A DNA stretch of 64,000 nt from Geminocystis sp. NIES-3709 (GTDB lineage: Bacteria > Cyanobacteriota > Cyanobacteriia > Cyanobacteriales > Cyanobacteriaceae). Positions 1-9,409 of this stretch are shown here, piece by piece. Position 1 is the first letter of the stretch; the number at the start of each line of letters is the position of its first letter. The notes below the pieces were generated by a model, which was given only the letters and a program-made list of their open reading frames with translations, ran no database searches and had not been told where the DNA came from. Location: assembly GCF_001548115.1 (NCBI RefSeq), contig NZ_AP014821.1, positions 1,488,001 to 1,552,000 of the forward strand, written 5' to 3'. Both the position numbers and the translations under genes were made by a program.

Positions 1-678
1 ACCAATTAAAGTAGCTGTAATTATCATATTTAAAGGAACTCCTAAAAATATAATTGCTTCATGACTTAAAGCCGTAGGAATAGATAATAAATTATAACAA
101 AAGAAAATATCATAACAATATTTATTAATAATTAGTTTCCTTGACTCTTGACTATTTTCATCGATCGAGCTAAAGTGTAGATTTTTAACAACTTTAGAAA
201 TAAAAAATAAGTTAATTGATATTCCTAAAAAGAAAAAAAATTCTTTTCTACCTAATACTTCTCCTATTATTGTTAAATCATTAAGTGGAAACATTATTAA
301 AGAAGGTAAAAACAAAAAAACCACTAAATTTTCTCCGTTAAGTACCTTAAATGATTGTTTAACTTTTACAATATAAATAATGGAAAATAGTAAGAAAATA
401 AAATAATTAAAAATAACAACAACTGTGTACATATCTAAGTGATATGATTCATTCAAATAAAAGAGAATCGTACCAGTTAAACCTCGTCTGACAAATCCAC
501 CACTATAATTGATAAGCCATTCTGAAAAAACATATTGTGAGAAAATTTTATCAACAATAAAGTATTTAATTATTAATGTGGAGTAAATAAATAAAAACAA
601 ATAGAAAACTATGTTTTTAAGTTTATTATTTGAATAATTAGTTAAATATTTTTCTAAAAAATATTGTTTATTAGACAT
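1..678 (-). CDS. Polytopic membrane protein, partial (runs off window)
   Basis: An uninterrupted minus-strand frame runs from an ATG at 678 to the window edge (226 codons, no stop). It is very hydrophobic, with several predicted membrane spans separated by short Lys/Asn-rich loops. An NYSGGFVRRGLTG stretch sits around residue 60; I associate such a motif with uncharacterised envelope-polysaccharide membrane proteins, but I do not recognise the family. It is the last visible gene of a minus-strand run whose upstream members are a methyltransferase, a GtrA-glycosyltransferase and a sugar-nucleotide epimerase, which suggests a role in glycan assembly or export. Function is inferred from context only. 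Confidence 0.6.
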   Translation of the reverse strand, partial: MSNKQYFLEKYLTNYSNNKLKNIVFYLFLFIYSTLIIKYFIVDKIFSQYVFSEWLINYSGGFVRRGLTGTILFYLNESYHLDMYTVVVIFNYFIFLLFSIIYIVKVKQSFKVLNGENLVVFLFLPSLIMFPLNDLTIIGEVLGRKEFFFFLGISINLFFISKVVKNLHFSSIDENSQESRKLIINKYCYDIFFCYNLLSIPTALSHEAIIFLGVPLNMIITATLIG

Positions 679-712
679 AAATTATAAATTAATTTATATT
701 TTTTAAATGTAG

Positions 713-1402
713 TTAATTAGCTAGTTTAATTACTTTAATAAACATTTGACTACCTAAAATTGACCAGAATAAAGGAATTTTTAAGTAGATTGATAATAGT
801 AAAGGGGAGCTTGGATTTCCTTTAGTAGAGTAGGGTAAAAATCGAGGAATTAACACATCTAATTTAAAGCCAATTGTTTCCAATATTTCTTGTAAGGATA
901 TGTGAGTTATCGGTAATTGATGATCAATAAAATCATAATATTCTTTATAACAATACTTAAAATTGGGCTGAATAATTAATAATGAACCTTCGGGATTGAG
1001 AATCTTATAACAAAAGACTAATACTTCTATTAATTCTTCTTTACTAGCTAAATGTTCAAAAAAATTAGAGACAAAAATAGTATCAAATTTATGGTTAAAT
1101 TTTTCGGGATCATTTAAGTCTAAAATATTCATATTTAACACCGTGACATTGTCATCAGCAAATAATTTGGCATCAGGATTTAGATCGATTAAAAACTTTT
1201 CTTGTGCTTTGATATTATTAATAAACTCTCCGTACCCTCCTCCAATGTCTAAAATAATACCATTAGGATTAACATATTTTTGTAAAAAGTCTTTAATCAG
1301 GGTTTTCCATAGCAGTAGTTTAGCTTTTCTTTGTTGATGATCGAAACGATTATTATAAAGTTTTTCGAGATATTTTTCTTGAGTTGTTAAGCTATTATTC
1401 AT
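713..1402 (-). CDS. Class I SAM-dependent methyltransferase
   Basis: 229 residues. The glycine-rich SAM-binding motif I (IILDIGGGYGEF, residues 49-60) is followed by an acidic strand and a hydrophobic FDTIFVSNFFEHL segment near 105-117, the usual layout of Rossmann-fold methyltransferases of the Methyltransf_11/23 type. The acceptor cannot be read from sequence. The gene lies 4 bp downstream of the GtrA-glycosyltransferase and ahead of a membrane protein on the same strand, so modification of a sugar or lipid-linked glycan is the likely job. The ATG at 1402 fits the tight spacing to the preceding stop. Confidence 0.8.
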   Translation of the reverse strand: MNNSLTTQEKYLEKLYNNRFDHQQRKAKLLLWKTLIKDFLQKYVNPNGIILDIGGGYGEFINNIKAQEKFLIDLNPDAKLFADDNVTVLNMNILDLNDPEKFNHKFDTIFVSNFFEHLASKEELIEVLVFCYKILNPEGSLLIIQPNFKYCYKEYYDFIDHQLPITHISLQEILETIGFKLDVLIPRFLPYSTKGNPSSPLLLSIYLKIPLFWSILGSQMFIKVIKLAN

Positions 1403-1406
1403 AGTT

Positions 1407-2684
1407 TTAATTATTAGATTTTAAACTTACAGAAATCTCTTTTCGACGATAATCTCCTCTTGATAAGTATTTTTCTAGCCATGTATAAAGCACAATAAAA
1501 AGGTAACGACTACCCATTTCTTTTAACTTTAATTTTGATACTCCTGCCGATCGATTTCTCCATGTAATAGGTATAATGGCATAGGAAAAACCTCGTACAA
1601 TGGACTTTAAAGGAAGTTCTACAGTAAGGTTAAAATGGTGAGAAAGTAGGGGGGATATGCCCTGAATCACCTCTCGTCGATACATTTTAAAAGCATTAGT
1701 AGTGTCATTGAAATTTAAGCCAAACAGTACGGAAATAAACAGGTTTGCCATGCGATTAATGGTTAGTTTATACAAAGGATAATCAATAACTTTGCCGCCC
1801 TTGATAAATCTTGAACCAAAAACACAATCATAACCCTCTTGTATTTTATAATAATAGTCAACTATATTTTCAGGACTGTCAGAATTATCTGCCATGACGA
1901 TCGCTACTGCATCGCCTTTGAAATTCTCTAAACCACAGCGAACGGCAAAACCAAAGCCATTGGGATAGTAATTATTGATATAGCAAACTCTCGAATTTTG
2001 TTCATGCAATCCTTGTAAAAGGTTTTCGGTATTATCCTTACTATTGTCATTAACTACTAAAATTTCATAGTTAATCTCGGCTCGATCGAGGTGTTGACTG
2101 ATATTATTAATGGTATTGACGATGCAATCTTCCTCATTATGGGCCGGAATGACAAGGGAAAGTAAATTAATTTTATGCCTTTCCTCGTGAGAAATAACAG
2201 GGGGTGTAATATCCTCAACTAAAGCGGGGGTTAAGGCTTCGGGAAAATAGGCTTCTTTGCCCTGATTTTTGTTTTTAGAGAAGACAAATCGATCGCTGAT
2301 GATAAAATTTAGGGAAGCACTGATTAACGCCCCTAACACAGTATTAACGGCGTAATTAACTCCTAACCAATCCAATACGGGAAACACAAAAAACACCCGT
2401 GTTATAATCGCCGTTCCCGCAGATACATGATAGAGAGGTAATTGTTTGAAAAGTACATTAAACCAATTCCAACTACCGCCACGCCATACCCAGATGCGAT
2501 AAATAAAGAAACTAGCAATCAGGGAAAGTTCGATCGAGATTATATTAGCAACATTGTGTAAAAATGGGGTATCAAAACCTAATTTGTCGATAAGGAGGAA
2601 AATCAACAGTAAATTAATGGCGGTAGCTATACCACCCCCTAACAAAAATTTAACTACTTTTCCCGATAATATGTTGTTATTCAT
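1407..2684 (-). CDS. GtrA-like flippase domain fused to family 2 glycosyltransferase
   Basis: 425 residues in two parts. Residues 1 to about 135 are a GtrA-type domain with four membrane spans. After a linker, residues about 172-400 form a GT-A fold glycosyltransferase related to dolichyl/polyprenyl-phosphate mannosyltransferases: LVIPAHNEED opens the nucleotide-binding part, IVMADNSDS carries the acidic metal-binding residues, and a basic tail follows. GtrA proteins and DPM-like enzymes usually act as a pair that makes and flips polyprenyl-phosphate sugars; here they are one polypeptide. The gene lies between the epimerase and methyltransferase, spaced 24 and 4 bp, consistent with one operon. 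The donor sugar is unknown. Confidence 0.85.
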   Translation of the reverse strand: MNNNILSGKVVKFLLGGGIATAINLLLIFLLIDKLGFDTPFLHNVANIISIELSLIASFFIYRIWVWRGGSWNWFNVLFKQLPLYHVSAGTAIITRVFFVFPVLDWLGVNYAVNTVLGALISASLNFIISDRFVFSKNKNQGKEAYFPEALTPALVEDITPPVISHEERHKINLLSLVIPAHNEEDCIVNTINNISQHLDRAEINYEILVVNDNSKDNTENLLQGLHEQNSRVCYINNYYPNGFGFAVRCGLENFKGDAVAIVMADNSDSPENIVDYYYKIQEGYDCVFGSRFIKGGKVIDYPLYKLTINRMANLFISVLFGLNFNDTTNAFKMYRREVIQGISPLLSHHFNLTVELPLKSIVRGFSYAIIPITWRNRSAGVSKLKLKEMGSRYLFIVLYTWLEKYLSRGDYRRKEISVSLKSNN

Positions 2685-2708
2685 AGTCTGACTTAAAAGG
2701 GGTTAAGG

Positions 2709-3776
2709 TTAACACCATCGATCGAGGTTATTGGTGTAAATTTCCAGTAGAATATCTTTGACAGTATATTTGAAATGCCAATTAGGATAGTGACTTTGAA
2801 ACTTACTCACATCGCTAATCCACCAGATATGATCACCCATACGATTAGTTTCACTATAACTCCAATTCATCTTTTTCCCCGTAATCTCCTCACAAAGTGC
2901 GATCGCCTCTATCATAGAACAGTTACTAAAACGACTACCACCAATGTTATAAACCTCACCCTTACGAGGATTTTGATAAAAATGATAAAAGGCATTAACT
3001 AAATCATGACTGTGGATGTTATCCCGAACCTGTTTACCCTTGTAACCGTAAACCTCGTAATGATTGCCCGTCATGGCACATTTCATCAGATAAGATAAAA
3101 AGCCGTGTAACTTAGTGCCAGAGTGATTTGAACCTGTTAAACATCCTCCTCGAAAACAAGCAGTTTTTATGTCAAAATAGCGTCCATACTCTTGTACTAA
3201 AACATCAGCGGCAACTTTAGACGCACCAAAAAGAGAATGTTTTGTTTGATCAATACTCATGGTTTCGTCAATACCCTTAGCATAGAGATGATTAGAGTCG
3301 ATTTCCCACCGCAATTCTTCTTCTTGAAGCGGTAAAAAATTTGGTGTGTCGCCATAAACTTTATTCGTAGAGCAAAAGATAAAAACGGCTTGGGAGCAAT
3401 ATTTTCGGGTACTTTCCAATAAAGTTAGTGTACCATTGGCGTTGACGGTAAAATCAGTATGGGGATCATTTACCGCCCAATCGTGGGAAGGTTGTGCCGC
3501 CGTGTGGATAATGAGGCTTATATCACTACTATATTTTTCAAAAATAGCCTCGATCGCATTTTGATCTCGAATGTCTATATCATAATGAGTATAGTTTTTT
3601 TTATAAGTATTCAATAAATAATTTTTATTCCATTCCGTAGAAGCATCTTCTCCGAAGAATACCTGACGCATATTATTATCAATACCGACAACATCAAATC
3701 CCATTTCAGCAAATAATTTAACCGATTCAGAACCAATTAACCCTGCTGAGCCTGTAATTAATACAATTTTACTCAT
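2709..3776 (-). CDS. NAD-dependent epimerase/dehydratase (CDP-paratose/tyvelose epimerase-like SDR)
   Basis: 355 residues, an extended short-chain dehydrogenase. The N-terminal Rossmann motif is [10 protein letters not shown] (residues 8-17). The middle part [19 protein letters not shown] and the later [15 protein letters not shown] resemble CDP-tyvelose 2-epimerase-like proteins acting on nucleotide sugars. The catalytic YxxxK position reads FGASK in this alignment, so the usual Tyr appears to be Phe; that may be normal for this subgroup and should be checked. It is the first enzyme-encoding gene of the glycan operon and probably supplies the sugar nucleotide used by the glycosyltransferase downstream. 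Confidence 0.8.
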   Translation of the reverse strand: MSKIVLITGSAGLIGSESVKLFAEMGFDVVGIDNNMRQVFFGEDASTEWNKNYLLNTYKKNYTHYDIDIRDQNAIEAIFEKYSSDISLIIHTAAQPSHDWAVNDPHTDFTVNANGTLTLLESTRKYCSQAVFIFCSTNKVYGDTPNFLPLQEEELRWEIDSNHLYAKGIDETMSIDQTKHSLFGASKVAADVLVQEYGRYFDIKTACFRGGCLTGSNHSGTKLHGFLSYLMKCAMTGNHYEVYGYKGKQVRDNIHSHDLVNAFYHFYQNPRKGEVYNIGGSRFSNCSMIEAIALCEEITGKKMNWSYSETNRMGDHIWWISDVSKFQSHYPNWHFKYTVKDILLEIYTNNLDRWC

Positions 3777-3816
3777 TTTCGTTTGATCGAAATTTTAATT
3801 TTAAAAATCTCTTTTT

Positions 3817-4146
3817 TTATCCTCCACAACAAGTGTTAATACCCATACTTTTAAGAATTAAATCACTCACGGCATTGGCGATCGCAAACTCACTATAAAA
3901 ACTTTTCTGAAAGTCAAAAGACTGCATTTCTGTAACAATAGCAATAACAAGAGAACCGAGATCATTTTCTCCTTCTAATCTCTGACGGATAAAAATTTGA
4001 GATGCTCTTGCCGCAATGGTATCATTAATAAGTTCTGGGACAAATTCTTCATTTAACCATTGACGTAAATTGGTTTCTAGCCATGCTTTTTCCATTTCTG
4101 GATTTTCGACGGGGGGTAAGACAATAGGAGGAATGGGTTGAGACAT
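3817..4146 (-). CDS. Conserved hypothetical protein, CCGG C-terminus
   Basis: 109 residues, not recognised. The N-terminus is proline-rich (IPPIVLPPVENPEMEKAW), the middle is helical with a basic patch (ASQIFIRQRLEG), and the protein ends in CCGG; paired cysteines there could bind a metal or form a disulfide. It lies 40 bp upstream of the epimerase on the same strand and 58 bp from the divergent aat gene, so it probably begins the transcription unit. I can assign no function. Confidence 0.55.
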   Translation of the reverse strand: MSQPIPPIVLPPVENPEMEKAWLETNLRQWLNEEFVPELINDTIAARASQIFIRQRLEGENDLGSLVIAIVTEMQSFDFQKSFYSEFAIANAVSDLILKSMGINTCCGG

Positions 4147-4204
4147 GATTAAATATTATATAGGTTTCCTTTATTAGAAATTATATATATTTAGTTCATC
4201 AGTT

Positions 4205-4786
4205 ATGATAGATATTCCGTCTATTATTCAAGGTTATGCTCACGGTAATTTTTTGATGGCCGACGACAATCAACAATTAGGATGGTATTCTAGTAACCAA
4301 AGAACTTTAATTCCCTTAGACGATCGTTTTCGCTACCCTAAATCTCTACAACGGGTGTTGAATCAAAATACTTTTTCTGTGGCTATCAATAAAGATTTTT
4401 TGGGAGTTTGTCGAGGATGTGCCGATCGAGATACTACTTGGATTTCTGATGAATTGATTTATATTTATACCCAATTGAATCGGGCAGGATGGGCTTATAG
4501 TTTTGAAACGTGGAAAGGAGATCAATTAGCAGGGGGCATTTTAGGTATTGTGATTAGAGGTGCTTTTATCGGTGAATCGATGTTTTTTAATATTCCCAAT
4601 GCTTCCAAGGTAGCAATGGTTAAATTAGTAGAACATTTACGATCGCAAAAATTTGTCGTATTTGATGCACAAATGCAAAACCCCCATTTAGAGAGATTTG
4701 GTTCTTACGTCATCGATAATCAAAAGTATATGAAAATATTAGCAAAAGCTCTTGATACTCAATGTAACTTTTCAATTTATAATTAA
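4205..4786 (+). CDS. aat: Leucyl/phenylalanyl-tRNA-protein transferase
   Basis: 193 residues, about full length for the short cyanobacterial form. The enzyme transfers Leu or Phe from aminoacyl-tRNA to N-terminal Lys/Arg of proteins, marking them for ClpAP/ClpS degradation (N-degron pathway). Diagnostic stretches are GYAHGNFLMA near the N-terminus, FSVAINKDFLGVCRGCADRD in the middle, TWISDELIYIY, and the GNAT-like core GGILGIVIRGAFIGESMF. The C-terminal FDAQMQNPHLERFG is also typical. It is divergently transcribed from the glycan operon, sharing a short AT-rich intergenic region. Confidence 0.93.
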   Translation: MIDIPSIIQGYAHGNFLMADDNQQLGWYSSNQRTLIPLDDRFRYPKSLQRVLNQNTFSVAINKDFLGVCRGCADRDTTWISDELIYIYTQLNRAGWAYSFETWKGDQLAGGILGIVIRGAFIGESMFFNIPNASKVAMVKLVEHLRSQKFVVFDAQMQNPHLERFGSYVIDNQKYMKILAKALDTQCNFSIYN

Positions 4787-4828
4787 GGTGTGATAAAAAA
4801 GTCTTTTGATAAGGAGAAGGTATTAGGC

Positions 4829-4851
4829 ATTAGGTATTAGGTTAAATAACA
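4829..4851. repeat. Short tandem heptamer repeat (STRR-like)
   Basis: Back-to-back variants of ATTAGGT/ATTAGGC occur downstream of aat. Related heptamer runs occur near 19970, 32930 and 33040, always between genes, as known for cyanobacterial STRR sequences. Confidence 0.5.
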
Positions 4852-4916
4852 AAAAAAATCAAGGCTTTGAGACTTTGTATCAGATATAAAAAACAAATTT
4901 GTTTCAAAAAAAATAA

Positions 4917-5060
4917 GGTCAAAAACTTAACACTTTTGATCCCATTCTCTAAATAAAATATTTCTATACTTAATTATTAATACGAAGATTGAGTTCTTTA
5001 TTTATAATCTCTTATCTCCTAACTGCTATCTTCTACCCTCACCACTCATACTTTTTGACC
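4917..5060. repeat. Dispersed repeat/MITE-like element, copy A
   Basis: A 144-bp AT-rich segment bounded by a perfect 9-bp inverted repeat, GGTCAAAAA at 4917-4925 and TTTTTGACC at 5052-5060. A 21-bp block just inside the left end (4919-4939) occurs again as an exact reverse complement at 7160-7180, and a GAGGGTAGAAG-type block near the other end also recurs there. It therefore looks like a small non-autonomous mobile repeat. It occupies most of the gap between aat and the next gene. Confidence 0.5.
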
Positions 5061-5085
5061 AGATCCTAATTATAGATAAAGTATA

Positions 5086-5343
5086 TTATGTTTCCGATTC
5101 TATCTGACTGATAGGAATAAAGTTTTCCCAAGGTAATAAAATAGGTTTTTTAGTAAATAATAATTGTCCTCTGTGGGTTTTTCGATCGATCGCCACACCA
5201 ATAGGAGATTTAGTTAATTTAACATGAAAATAACAATAGGTCTGATAAATTTCCCTAGCAGATTTGAGAATATTGGGATCTAATAGATCGGGAACTCCTT
5301 TTGTCACTTTATGTGCTGTTCCATTTTTGAGATTAGAATTCAT
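5086..5343 (-). CDS. Small conserved hypothetical protein
   Basis: 85 residues, not recognised. It has no membrane segment and no evident motif; the central FHVKLTKSPIGVAIDRKTHRG part looks like a small beta-rich fold. A purine-rich GGAGGAG lies just ahead of the ATG at 5343, supporting translation. It lies between a dispersed repeat and a permease gene on the same strand, 115 bp upstream of that permease, so cotranscription is possible. Confidence 0.55.
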   Translation of the reverse strand: MNSNLKNGTAHKVTKGVPDLLDPNILKSAREIYQTYCYFHVKLTKSPIGVAIDRKTHRGQLLFTKKPILLPWENFIPISQIESET

Positions 5344-5458
5344 TTCTCCTCCTCTAATATTTCTGAATTTATCGTTATTGATTAACTATTATAAGTAAGT
5401 CAGTAAAGTTAGAGATTATATCTTCCTGAAAAAGTATTTTGATTAGGTAACATTACGG

Positions 5459-6796
5459 TTAAAAGATAAAAAATAATCCAATATAAATAGCTGACACTAT
5501 CAGTTGTATTGCCATCATGGGTAATCCATATTTAAGGAAAGTACGAAAAGAAATTTCTTTGCCGTGTTGTTGAGCAATACCTGCCGCTACAATATTAGAA
5601 GATGCCCCAACCAAAGTACCGTTTCCTCCCAAAGTTGCTCCAAACATCATGGCATAAAATAAAGGTAACACTTCTGGTGGAAATTGTCCTGCAAAATTCG
5701 GATCAAGTACTTCTGTTCCCACTAAACCAACATTGACAAGATATTGTTTTAATAAAGGTACCATTGCCACGACTAAAGGTATATTCGGTACAACACTAGA
5801 TAATAGTCCTACCACAAAAATCAACACGATCGAACCTAAAAATATATTTTTTCCTAAAATGATCGCTAATAATCCAGATAAACTTGTCACGACTCCTGTT
5901 TTTTCTAAACCACCAATCAAAACAAAAATAGACATGAAGAAAATCAAAGTACTCCAATCTACATCTCTAAGGATATTATGAACCGTATCAATTTTACTGT
6001 GATGAGCTAATAATAAAGCTAAAGCCGCTCCTAATAAAGCTACTGCCGCCGGTGAAACTGGTACCGCTAAAGAATCTCCAAAAATGAAAAATGCCAGCAC
6101 AAAACTCATAATTAAAGCTCCTAAAGCTAACATTCTAGGATGATTTACTTGGGGCTGAGGTAAGTCTTCAAGATGAGTAAATTTAGTATTCCAGATTTTG
6201 CGAAATAGTAGAGGTGTTGCGATCGCCACTGTTATCACCGCCATTAATCCCCCAATACTTAACCGTTGGAGATACTCCAGAAAAGTCATATTAATTGCAT
6301 CTCCAACAATAAAAGTAGCGGGGTCTCCTACTAAAGTAATTAATCCTGCACTATTGGCAACAAAAACCATCAAAATTAACAAGGGGACAAAATTAACACC
6401 GATTTCTTGGGCTAGAGGTGGAATTAAAGGGGCTAAAAGCATTACAGTTGTTGCATTGGGTAAAACAGCACAGATAGGAGTGGTAATACCGATAATACCC
6501 AATAACAAAACATTACCTCTACCTTTAGCAATAATTACCATTTGGGTAGCTAAATACTCAAAAATTTTAGTAGGCTCAAATGCTCTAACTAATACCATTA
6601 CTCCAAAGAATAAAACTAAGGTAGCATGACTTCTGCTAATATACTCAACAGCTTCATTAAGGGTAAGAGTATGGGTAAAAATGAGTATTAATGCACCTAA
6701 TAAAGCGGCAATAGTTAGATGTAACTTTTCAGACATAATTAATCCAATAACTGTTACAAAAACTGAAGCGGCTATGATACTTGAAATATCGTTCAT
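5459..6796 (-). CDS. ArsB/NhaD-family (SLC13-like) ion permease
   Basis: 445 residues with about eleven to twelve predicted membrane segments covering the whole length. The sequence fits the ion transporter superfamily that includes ArsB, NhaD and the P-protein: the N-terminal FFGVMVLVRAFE region, the PNATTVMLLAPLIPPLA hairpin and its C-terminal counterpart GNGTLVGASSNIVAAG are the paired re-entrant substrate-site loops. The substrate (Na+/H+, arsenite or an anion) cannot be read from sequence, and no arsR or arsenate reductase lies nearby. It is a single gene with a long, gene-poor upstream region. Confidence 0.8.
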   Translation of the reverse strand: MNDISSIIAASVFVTVIGLIMSEKLHLTIAALLGALILIFTHTLTLNEAVEYISRSHATLVLFFGVMVLVRAFEPTKIFEYLATQMVIIAKGRGNVLLLGIIGITTPICAVLPNATTVMLLAPLIPPLAQEIGVNFVPLLILMVFVANSAGLITLVGDPATFIVGDAINMTFLEYLQRLSIGGLMAVITVAIATPLLFRKIWNTKFTHLEDLPQPQVNHPRMLALGALIMSFVLAFFIFGDSLAVPVSPAAVALLGAALALLLAHHSKIDTVHNILRDVDWSTLIFFMSIFVLIGGLEKTGVVTSLSGLLAIILGKNIFLGSIVLIFVVGLLSSVVPNIPLVVAMVPLLKQYLVNVGLVGTEVLDPNFAGQFPPEVLPLFYAMMFGATLGGNGTLVGASSNIVAAGIAQQHGKEISFRTFLKYGLPMMAIQLIVSAIYIGLFFIF

Positions 6797-7666
6797 AATA
6801 TTAAAAATTCTTTATTTGCTAAAAGTCAATGAAGAGTTAATCCAAAAAATATAGAAAAGGCAAACCTAAAATATGGACTGTTAAACAAAACTATCTTTCT
6901 GAAGTTTCTATAAGAATTTCTGAAAGAGTTAAAGGTTTATATGCTAAACATTTTAATAAAGTTTCTAAATTCTGAGAAAATGTTAAATTCATCAATAATA
7001 ATTAATAATCAAAATAATTTAATTAATTAGGAGGTTCTGAAAAAGTCTTTTTATGAGGGTAGAAGTTAGAGAGAGGAGATAGAAGAAATATTAAAAAAAT
7101 CAAGGTTTTGATGTTGTTAATCCATTTAAAAAGTACACTTATAACTAATAGAAATAAAGTCAAAAGTGTTAAGTTTTTGAGTAAAAATCCCTAAAATTGC
7201 AAAGTTTTTTGTTGATGTAGTATATAGAAATCTTTAATTTTATTTAATAGGTTTATAATTTATTCAAGAGACCCTAATTTTAAAAAATCTTTAAAAGAAA
7301 AATCTTAGAAAAAATATCAAAAATTTATCACTATGTACCATTTTTTATAACTCATAAAAATAGAAAATAATAGTCAAGGATTAATAGATTATAAAACAAT
7401 ATTTTCTCAAATATTTGATTTTTCTAAAATTTATTACTATGGTGATTTACCACAATCTATTTAGGATTGCTATATATTTGATTCGTGGTAAGCTAAAATG
7501 CAGTCAGGTTGCATAGTTTAATATAGGGGTTTAATATAATAACAAGGGTTTTAAATCCCTTAATTGATCAAACTCTTTCTTATTTGTTGTTATCTGTTAC
7601 CCCTTGTCTATCCTCACAGTAAACTTAGATGGATCTGAGCTTAACTATTAACTATCTACTATTATC
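6797..7666. other. Gene-free 870-bp stretch with two possible gene remnants
   Basis: No intact gene is visible. Two short frames read like protein: 6841-6975 (44 codons, starting KKYRKGKPKIWTVKQNYLSE, ending in TGA) and 7351-7464 (37 codons, containing SQGLIDYKTIF and ending YYGDLPQSI then TAG). Neither has a start or a recognised family; they may be decayed 3' ends. The segment 7033-7181 is the second copy of the dispersed repeat seen at 4917-5060. Confidence 0.35.
7033..7181. repeat. Dispersed repeat/MITE-like element, copy B (inverted)
   Basis: About 149 bp, in opposite orientation to the copy at 4917-5060. It shares the exact 21-bp block (reverse complement, 7160-7180) and a similar TGAGGGTAGAAG...GGAGATA block at the other end. 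The termini are more diverged than in copy A, which suggests this copy is older. Confidence 0.45.
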
Positions 7667-8692
7667 ATGTCTCGATCGAAATCCTTACAATATTATATTC
7701 TGGCACGTCTTTTATTAGCACCATTAATGATTTGGACAATTATTACGATTGTTTTCTTATTATTAAGAGCAACTCCGGGAGATCCTGCTGATGCTATATT
7801 AGGATCCAGAGCGCCTGAATCAGCTAAACAGGCTTTAAGAGAAGATTTAGGATTAAATGCCCCCCTATGGGTACAATATTTTCGTTATCTACTTCAAATA
7901 CTCAATTTTGATCTTGGTACTTCTTTAAGTAGTCGGGGACTTTCTGTGTGGGATGTTATTCAACAATATTTCCCTGCCACAGTAGAGTTAGCCTTTTTCA
8001 GTATTTTAGTAGCGATCGTAGTGGGGGTAACTATTGGCATTATATCAGCTTCCCGTCCTAACACAATATTTGATGTGGGGGGAAGACTATTCGGTATTAT
8101 CACTTACTCTTTACCGTTATTTTGGGTAGGGATGATTGTACAACTAATTTTCGCCGTACAATTAAAATGGTTTCCTCTCGGTACTAGATTTCCTGTAGGT
8201 ACGCCTTCCCCTGATGCCATCACAGGATTATATACCCTAGATAGTCTTTTAAGCCTTAACTTTGGACAATTTTTCACCGCAATATATTATCTCATTTTAC
8301 CTTGCGTCACCTTGGGAATTTTATTAAGCGGTATCTTTGAACGTATTGTAAGAGTAAACTTAAAAAAAACCCTTCGATCGGAATATGTAGAAGCCGCTAG
8401 AGCAAGAGGTATTCAAGAAAATAAAATTTTAATCAATCACGCTCTTAAAAATGCCTTAATACCTGTTATAACCGTTATGGGATTAACTTTTGCCGCTTTA
8501 TTAGGGGGTGCTGTATTGACAGAAGTTACATTTTCTTGGCCCGGACTTGGTAACCGACTATATGAGGCAATTTCCCTCAGAGACTATCCCACGGTACAAG
8601 GAATTATGGTATTTTTTGGCGTAATTGTGGTTTTTGCCAGTATTTTAATAGATATAATCAATGCTTTAATTGATCCTCGCATCCGCTACTAA
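7667..8692 (+). CDS. ABC transporter permease, DppB/OppB (peptide/nickel) family
   Basis: 341 residues. The layout is that of the binding-protein-dependent transport inner-membrane component for oligopeptides or nickel: an N-terminal span (about 15-37), a TPGDPAD loop, five more spans, and the cytoplasmic EAA loop YVEAARARGIQENKILINHALKNALIPV that contacts the ATPase. The C-terminus (LIDIINALIDPRIRY) is characteristic of DppB. No ATPase, binding protein or second permease (DppC) is adjacent; cyanobacterial opp genes are often scattered. The substrate is undetermined. Confidence 0.9.
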   Translation: MSRSKSLQYYILARLLLAPLMIWTIITIVFLLLRATPGDPADAILGSRAPESAKQALREDLGLNAPLWVQYFRYLLQILNFDLGTSLSSRGLSVWDVIQQYFPATVELAFFSILVAIVVGVTIGIISASRPNTIFDVGGRLFGIITYSLPLFWVGMIVQLIFAVQLKWFPLGTRFPVGTPSPDAITGLYTLDSLLSLNFGQFFTAIYYLILPCVTLGILLSGIFERIVRVNLKKTLRSEYVEAARARGIQENKILINHALKNALIPVITVMGLTFAALLGGAVLTEVTFSWPGLGNRLYEAISLRDYPTVQGIMVFFGVIVVFASILIDIINALIDPRIRY

Positions 8693-9409
8693 ATACAGAT
8701 TCTGAAAACAGAAAAAAATATTTCCTACTAAATGAAGATTCTGAAAAGAAAATAAAAATAAGTTAAGTTCAGACACATTTAATTTGCATTTTATTATCAT
8801 AAGACTTCTGCAATAGCCTTGCCAAATATGGCGGAGTAAAAAACTATTTTTGCCTAAGCTAAGTTTCTTACTAATAACGTCACATCCTAATCCTGTTCTT
8901 TTTCGACAAACTAGATACATTTTTAGTGAATACTAATGCTACTTTATCAAATTTATCTTTTTATAAAGCTCTAAGTAATTATACTTTGAATATAGTAAAT
9001 CTACAAAATACTATAAATTTTACTCATTTTAAGTTTTTAAATATTTATCTGTCATATTCTTACAATAAACACTTTGACATATATGACAATACTTGTATAA
9101 AAAAATATCTTTTATAGATTATAAACAATTACTTTTAAATTTATTTCATAAATTAAATTATTAAAATTCTTTATTTATTTAATATTATTTTTAAAATTTG
9201 TATAGTAATTACAATATAAAAATATGATGAAGATTGTTTCTAAAACCTGTATAAATTTTATATTAACTTTATTAAAAGTTTATAACAAAAATCAGTATTA
9301 ACACTGATAGCATTCATCCTATAAAAGTTTATACTGTGTTTAAATTCTCTCAAAAAAGAGACTATAAAAATGGGGGTATGGGGGATATTTGGAGTTTCTC
9401 TTAACAATT
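8693..9409. other. Gene-free AT-rich stretch
   Basis: About 717 bp between the permease and the pseudopilin cluster. Just after the permease there is a short repeat (TACAGATTCTGAAAACAG and TGAAGATTCTGAAAAGAA). An ATCATAAGACTTCTGCAA sequence near 8797 resembles ATCATAGGACTTTCGCAA near 24919 and could be an old insertion-sequence end. Small frames here are AT-rich and unconvincing. The promoter for the pilin cluster probably lies in 9200-9400. Confidence 0.35.

Noticed and set aside
3128-3150. tRNA T-loop-like GGTTCAAAT on the minus strand
   Set aside because: It lies inside the epimerase coding sequence and has no acceptor stem or cloverleaf around it.
8666-8920. 84-codon minus-strand frame overlapping the end of the DppB-type permease
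   Set aside because: Contains direct repeats from non-coding DNA and overlaps a clear gene antisense; a faint transposase look was not convincing.
8926-9117. 63-codon frame before the pilin cluster
   Set aside because: Asn/Tyr/Phe-rich product expected from random AT-rich DNA, with no domain or ribosome site.
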